Assembly (NCBI RefSeq): GCF_000741775.1
Contig: NZ_JGZR01000016.1
Coordinates: forward strand, 193 to 64,192
Reading direction: 5' to 3'
Length of the DNA: 64,000 nucleotides
Source: Bifidobacterium subtile
Lineage (GTDB): Bacteria; Actinomycetota; Actinomycetes; Actinomycetales; Bifidobacteriaceae
Part shown: positions 59,876 to 64,000 of the stretch, one piece after another
How positions within the stretch are numbered: position 1 is the stretch's first letter
How the letters are laid out: every line of letters starts with the position of its first letter
Translations under genes and position numbers: made by a program
The notes under the pieces: model-generated
Seen by the model: the letters and a program-made list of their open reading frames with translations, nothing else
Told to the model about the DNA's origin: nothing
Database searches by the model: none

Positions 59876-60829
59876 TCACTCCAACGAGCCGAAGACGGCG
59901 GGCTTCTTTTCACCGGCCTCGATCGCGAATGGCAGCGTGTTCTGCAAGGGCGCGAAGGGGCAGGTGCAGAACACGGTGAACGCGCAGGGAAGGTTCATCG
60001 AACGGTTGAAATCGACGTAGCTGACCGAAGCAGGGTCGCTGTTGTCGAAGCCGATGACCCGTGCGCCGCCGTAGCTTTCGTGACCCGATGTCTTGTCGCG
60101 GAACAGGACGTGGCCTTCGTTGGTGATGTTCGCGCGGTTATTGAGGTAGACGTACTCGCCCGTCGCCTCATCGATACGGCGTGCGCCGGAATCGTCGTTG
60201 TGCACCTCGAAGACAATCAGATCGCGCTTTTCACCATCGAAATCGACGTGCAGGATTCCGATGGATGTCTCATCATGCGACAATTCGCCGGCGACTGCGC
60301 CAACGGTCACATCCTCATGCTGCTCGGCCGGCTCAAACTTCGCCGGGAACACCCACCGCTGATCCGGTTCGAAAGAGGGAATGCTCTGCAATTGCCCGAT
60401 GCCGGCGGAGTGCGGGTCGCGTATACGGATGGCGAATTGATGCTGCACGCCGATTCGTTTGATGAGCTGCGCGCGGACGTCGCCGTTGTAGAAATCCTCT
60501 AGGTTGAAATCGCCCTTTTCGGGTACGTTGATTCGCACCGGCTCGCTCACAGGCGCATCGTGATTCGTGATGACAATGCCACCATCCTCCGGAGGCGTAT
60601 AGATTACCGCGTCGCCCTGCTGCAACCACGTCCCCGGGAAGCCGTCAAGTGTTTTCGGCTCCCCGTTTTCCAGCCAGTCGATGCTGGTGAGCGAAAGCCA
60701 GCCATACGGCTCCTTCATATAGTCCTCGCGCAGGCGCCGCCACTCCTCCCACTCCTTGCGGAATTCCTCGGGACTCTGACGTTTGATGTCGTCATAGCTG
60801 ACGGAAGCGGGGCGTGAAAACAATTCCAT
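59876..60829 (-). CDS. DUF1684 family protein, first gene of the met operon
   Basis: 317 residues from MELFSRPAS (AAAGGA upstream). Same hallmarks as its relative at 53450: MKEPYGWLSLTSIDWLENGE, IRDPHSAGIG, AGELSHDETSIGILHV, YGGARVIGFD, DFNRSMNLPCAFTVFCTCPF. Function unknown. Cotranscription with metN suggests a role in the same pathway. Confidence 0.88.
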   Translation of the reverse strand: MELFSRPASVSYDDIKRQSPEEFRKEWEEWRRLREDYMKEPYGWLSLTSIDWLENGEPKTLDGFPGTWLQQGDAVIYTPPEDGGIVITNHDAPVSEPVRINVPEKGDFNLEDFYNGDVRAQLIKRIGVQHQFAIRIRDPHSAGIGQLQSIPSFEPDQRWVFPAKFEPAEQHEDVTVGAVAGELSHDETSIGILHVDFDGEKRDLIVFEVHNDDSGARRIDEATGEYVYLNNRANITNEGHVLFRDKTSGHESYGGARVIGFDNSDPASVSYVDFNRSMNLPCAFTVFCTCPFAPLQNTLPFAIEAGEKKPAVFGSLE

Positions 60830-61235
60830 GGAAAATCCTTTGTGTACAGACCAATTGCTGTAGGTCAATGTTGGTTCAACGACGCAGGACAGCCGAACAG
60901 TCCAAATAATCGGCCAGCCACAGCTATGCATCCTTAAATTTCTGCCGAAGATATCTCATATCATCACGGGAATTGCGTAGAACGGTATACATATTCCTTA
61001 TACAAGGCTCTTCGTGCGTTCTGGCACATGCCTTTTAGCGCCAATAGCAATAGCCGCATTAGCGATCGCCAAGATAACCGCCTATAGATAACGGCTATAG
61101 GCACGCCGATTTGCGCAATGCAGAGCACTTCTATAGTGAACGCAACGCACATGGCACTAGCATGCGCTCCGTCAACGCGGTTCAGTCAATCTGGTGCTAT
61201 GCGACAACGTGCGGCACAAGAAGAAGGAGAAAGCC
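60830..61235. promoter_or_regulatory. divergent intergenic region
   Basis: Contains the leader of the met operon and that of the amino acid transporter. A 7 bp hairpin CCTATAG/CTATAGG and a possible plus promoter ATTTGC, 17 bp, TATAGT (ending about 61139) are seen. No SAM riboswitch or T-box could be recognised. Confidence 0.4.
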
Positions 61236-62153
61236 ATGTTTTCGCGCAAATTCGGAACGAAACAACGAGGGAGGGCGGCGGCGGCCGTCGTGCTCGCGGC
61301 CTTCATGGTCATGACCTCGGCATGCGGTCAGCGCGGCGACGCAAGCGGCGAGGCGCAGTCCGGCGCCACGGCGCAGACCATAACGGTAGCGTCTTCCGGC
61401 ACGCCGGCGCCTATGACGTACGCCGATAAGAACGGGAATCTGACCGGTTATGAGATCGAGCTGCTCAAGGAAGTCGACAAGCTCACGCCGCAATACAAAT
61501 TCAACTATGAAAAGGTTGATTTTCAGGGCATCACCGCAGGAATCGACAGCGGCAAATACCAGATAGGCGCAAATTTCTTCAATTACACTCCTGAACGCGC
61601 ACAGAAGTTCATCTTCTCGAAGTACCCTCATTACCGCGACAGCGCGGCCGTCTTGGCGAAACCCGGATTCGCGGAAACCCACAAATTCACGAAGCTTTCC
61701 GACCTCGGCGGGTACACCGTCCCGTCCGATCAGCAAGGCGCAGCATGGCAGGTCTTCGTAGAGGACTTCAACAAGATGTTCCCCAACAAGCCGCTGAAAA
61801 TCGTATACACAGGAGTTGATCACGCCACGCGCCTGCGCGAAATCAGCCAGGGGCAGTTCGACTTCGGTTATGGCGGCAGATTCCACCAGAAGGTATATGC
61901 CACGGATCTCGGCGTCAAGGTCGAGTACATCCCCATTCCCGACAGCGCGGCGCAAAACGACGAGCAGAAGAAGCTGCTCAAATCGCTGCGGCAAGAGACC
62001 TACTTCCTGTTCCCGAAAACCGCCGATGGGCAGAAGATCTCGGGCGCAGTCGATAAGGCCCTCGTCACGCTCCATCAGAACGGCACGATGCAGAAGCTTT
62101 CCAAGCACTACTTGGGCTATGACATGACTGGCACGAAGGCCGACTGGGCATAA
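61236..62153 (+). CDS. polar amino acid ABC substrate-binding lipoprotein
   Basis: 305 residues from MFSRKFG (AAGGAG upstream). Lipobox TSAC. SBP_bac_3 family: APMTYADKNGNLTGYEIELL, then FQGITAGIDSGKYQIGANFF, YRDSAAVLAKPG, GTMQKLSKHYLG. Could bind cystine, glutamine or a similar polar amino acid. Transporter genes follow in order binding protein, permease, ATPase. Confidence 0.9.
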   Translation: MFSRKFGTKQRGRAAAAVVLAAFMVMTSACGQRGDASGEAQSGATAQTITVASSGTPAPMTYADKNGNLTGYEIELLKEVDKLTPQYKFNYEKVDFQGITAGIDSGKYQIGANFFNYTPERAQKFIFSKYPHYRDSAAVLAKPGFAETHKFTKLSDLGGYTVPSDQQGAAWQVFVEDFNKMFPNKPLKIVYTGVDHATRLREISQGQFDFGYGGRFHQKVYATDLGVKVEYIPIPDSAAQNDEQKKLLKSLRQETYFLFPKTADGQKISGAVDKALVTLHQNGTMQKLSKHYLGYDMTGTKADWA

Positions 62154-62266
62154 CCGTATGCGTTATACGCATACACATACGCTTGCGTGACGCGCAATTC
62201 CAACAGTTTCAATAGTTCCAACGGCTCTTACAGCTCTGATGATTGAGAGCGGAAAAGGATATGCCG

Positions 62267-63247
62267 ATGCCCGATATTTTCGACGCTTCGTACATCTGGT
62301 CCGACATTCCGGCAATTTTGTCCGGATTGCCCGTGACGATGGAAATCGTCATCGTTTCGACCATTTTCGGCTGGATCTTCGGCCTGGCGCTCGCCTTGGT
62401 CAAGATGTACAGGCCGCCGGTGCTATACCAGCTCTGCGGGATATTCGTGTCCTTCACTCGCGGAACCCCGGAGCTGGTGCAGCTGTTCCTAGCCTTCTAC
62501 GGGATTCCGGTCATCTTGCAGTACACAAATTACTACTGGGGCACCGGCGTCAGCATCAACGGCATCCCCAAGATGCTGTTCGTCCTCGTCGCCTTCACGA
62601 ATATCACCGCGGCATATTCCGCCGAATCATTCAGGGCGACGCTGCAGGGCGTGGACAAGGGCCAGATGGAGGCAGCGCTGTCCACAGGGCTGTCGAAATT
62701 CACCGCCTATCGCAAAATCGTCATCCCGCAGGCACTCGTCGTCGCCATACCTTCCTTGGGATCCCAATTCGTGAGCATGCTCAAAGGCACGTCGCTGGCA
62801 TTCGTCGTCTCCGTGGTCGATATGACCTCGGCCGGCCAGCTCGCCGCCTCGCGCACCTACCGATTCCTGGAAATGTACATCGCCCTCGCGCTGTGCTACT
62901 GGATCCTCTCGGGCGCTTTCTCCTCGCTCTTCCGTTGGATAGAGCAGCGGCTCAAGCGCAACGAGCGGGCGATAACCGACAACGATGCGCCGGAATGGGA
63001 GCCGGTACAAGCATCCGTGGCGAACGCTGCGGGAGAATCGCCGATTGCATCTGCTGGCGTTGCGCCAACTGCTGCAACGCCGAAGGTTGCTGCGCCGTCG
63101 TTCGCTGCGCCTGTCACCGCGCCGACAGTTTTCCTATCATCAGCAGCGGCACCATCGCTAGCCGCTAGGTCGTCGGCAATAGCCGCGTCGGCATTCGCTG
63201 CGTCGGCTATTACCACATTGGCATTCTCCACCTCGATGCTCGGGTAG
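62267..63247 (+). CDS. polar amino acid ABC permease with Ala-rich tail
   Basis: 326 residues from MPDIFDASY (AAAAGG at 8 nt). HisMQ-like membrane domain: LPVTMEIVIVSTIFGWIFGL, FVSFTRGTPELVQLFL, EAA loop EAALSTGLSKFTAYRKIVIP, SMLKGTSLAF. Core ends near residue 240; the last 80 residues are an Ala/Ser/Pro-rich tail without a family match, longer than in relatives. Confidence 0.9.
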   Translation: MPDIFDASYIWSDIPAILSGLPVTMEIVIVSTIFGWIFGLALALVKMYRPPVLYQLCGIFVSFTRGTPELVQLFLAFYGIPVILQYTNYYWGTGVSINGIPKMLFVLVAFTNITAAYSAESFRATLQGVDKGQMEAALSTGLSKFTAYRKIVIPQALVVAIPSLGSQFVSMLKGTSLAFVVSVVDMTSAGQLAASRTYRFLEMYIALALCYWILSGAFSSLFRWIEQRLKRNERAITDNDAPEWEPVQASVANAAGESPIASAGVAPTAATPKVAAPSFAAPVTAPTVFLSSAAAPSLAARSSAIAASAFAASAITTLAFSTSMLG

Positions 63248-63349
63248 AAAAACCGTGGCCTATGGCCGACGGGAGCTGCCGCCTCTCTCGCCGGTCATAG
63301 CAGTTCATAACGGTTTCATCAATGTCATCAGATTGTAAGGAACAGCACT

Positions 63350-64000
63350 ATGGTTGTCAGAATTTCCAATTTGCGCAAACGCTTCGACAAGAACGAAGTG
63401 CTGCGCGGGGTGAGCATCGAGGTGCCGGACGGCAAGGTAATCGGCCTTATCGGCTCCTCCGGCGCGGGAAAATCCACGCTGCTGCGATGCACGAATTTCC
63501 TTGAGCCACCCGATTCCGGAACGCTCGAATTCGATGGCAATGTCGTGGATACCACGCATGCCAGCAAGCAGCAGGTTCAGGAGCTGCGCAGGCAGACCGC
63601 TATGGTGTTCCAGAACTTCAACCTCTACAAGCTCAACACCGCGACGGAGAACATCGAGCTCGCGCTCACTCACGCCAAACATTACGCTCCCAAAAAGGCG
63701 CATGAGACGTCACTCGAATTCCTGAACAAGGTCGGGCTGCATGCCAAGCGAAACAGTTTCCCCGATCAGCTTTCCGGCGGGCAGCAGCAGCGCGTCGCCT
63801 TGGCGCGAGCCGCCGTGCTACGACCTAAGCTCATGCTGCTGGACGAGCCGACCTCCGCCTTGGACCCCGAGAACATTGGCGAAGTGCTCAAGGTCATCAA
63901 GAACTTGGCCGATGAAGGGCAATCCATGCTAATCGCATCGCATGAGATGAACTTCCTGCGCCGCATCTGCGATCACGTCGTCTTCATGGACCAAGGCGTC
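63350..64000 (+). CDS. polar amino acid ABC ATPase, 3' end outside the window
   Basis: 217 codons present. Walker A GSSGAGKST (about 37-45), MVFQNFNLYKLNTATENIEL, signature LSGGQQQR, MLLDEPTSALDPENIGEVL, ASHEM H-loop. GlnQ/HisP family, which are about 245 residues, so roughly 30 are missing. AAGGA precedes the ATG. Confidence 0.94.
   Translation, partial: MVVRISNLRKRFDKNEVLRGVSIEVPDGKVIGLIGSSGAGKSTLLRCTNFLEPPDSGTLEFDGNVVDTTHASKQQVQELRRQTAMVFQNFNLYKLNTATENIELALTHAKHYAPKKAHETSLEFLNKVGLHAKRNSFPDQLSGGQQQRVALARAAVLRPKLMLLDEPTSALDPENIGEVLKVIKNLADEGQSMLIASHEMNFLRRICDHVVFMDQGV

Noticed and set aside
60830-61235. SAM riboswitch or T-box before the methionine-type operon
   Set aside because: No recognisable core motifs on either strand; only a short 7 bp hairpin is present.

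Overview
The window is high-GC DNA with actinobacterial gene families, short 5' leaders and several leaderless-looking starts. The set of FeoA/FeoB, a LysG/LysE-type pair, a wall-anchored 'anchored repeat' metal ABC transporter and several lipoprotein ABC importers fits Bifidobacteriaceae best. That assignment is inferred from gene content, not from a marker gene.

Left part (1 to about 20.8 kb): an integrated mobile element. It carries a MobF relaxase-helicase (cut by the left edge), two relaxase-operon accessory genes, a ParB-like protein, a ParA plus ribbon-helix-helix partition pair, an SSB-like protein, NrdH, a zeta-type toxin with its upstream antitoxin, a second toxin-antitoxin pair, a RecB/Cas4-motif nuclease and a tyrosine recombinase. 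The recombinase sits next to a 40 bp 3' fragment of a tRNA-Lys gene, which is the right attachment site; the intact tRNA and the rest of the element should lie left of the window. No type IV secretion genes are visible. Most element genes are on the minus strand. At four places they are preceded by long dyad-symmetric modules with back-to-back promoters. A 102 bp repeat containing a micro-ORF flanks the toxin-antitoxin cassette.

Chromosomal part, 20.9 to 36.6 kb: a feoA-feoB-feoC-like ferrous iron uptake cluster; then a minus-strand operon for a peptide/nickel-family ABC importer bracketed by two amidohydrolases, with an ornithine cyclodeaminase-like gene divergent from it; then an AlbA/Schlafen-type regulator downstream of tandem 10 bp repeats.

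36.8 to 46.4 kb: one tightly coupled minus-strand operon with two membrane-anchored surface proteins, a metal-binding lipoprotein carrying the same HxH repeat domain, an ABC ATPase fused in one polypeptide to its permease, and a membrane-anchored lytic transglycosylase. Probably the surface proteins pass a metal ion to the importer while the transglycosylase remodels the wall; the metal is not known.

46.4 to 64 kb: tRNA-Ser, a LysG-like regulator divergent from a LysE exporter with a long loop insertion, a DUF234 ATPase and a second AlbA protein divergent from a double palindrome, then a likely operon DUF1684-metN-metI-metQ-FAD oxidase-aminotransferase that may import and convert a methionine-related 2-hydroxy or 2-oxo acid. 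A divergent polar amino acid ABC transporter runs off the right edge.

The intergenic spaces are rich in large palindromic repeats. The clearest is a roughly 270 bp four-unit element present twice, with a diverged third copy, always between convergent transcription units.
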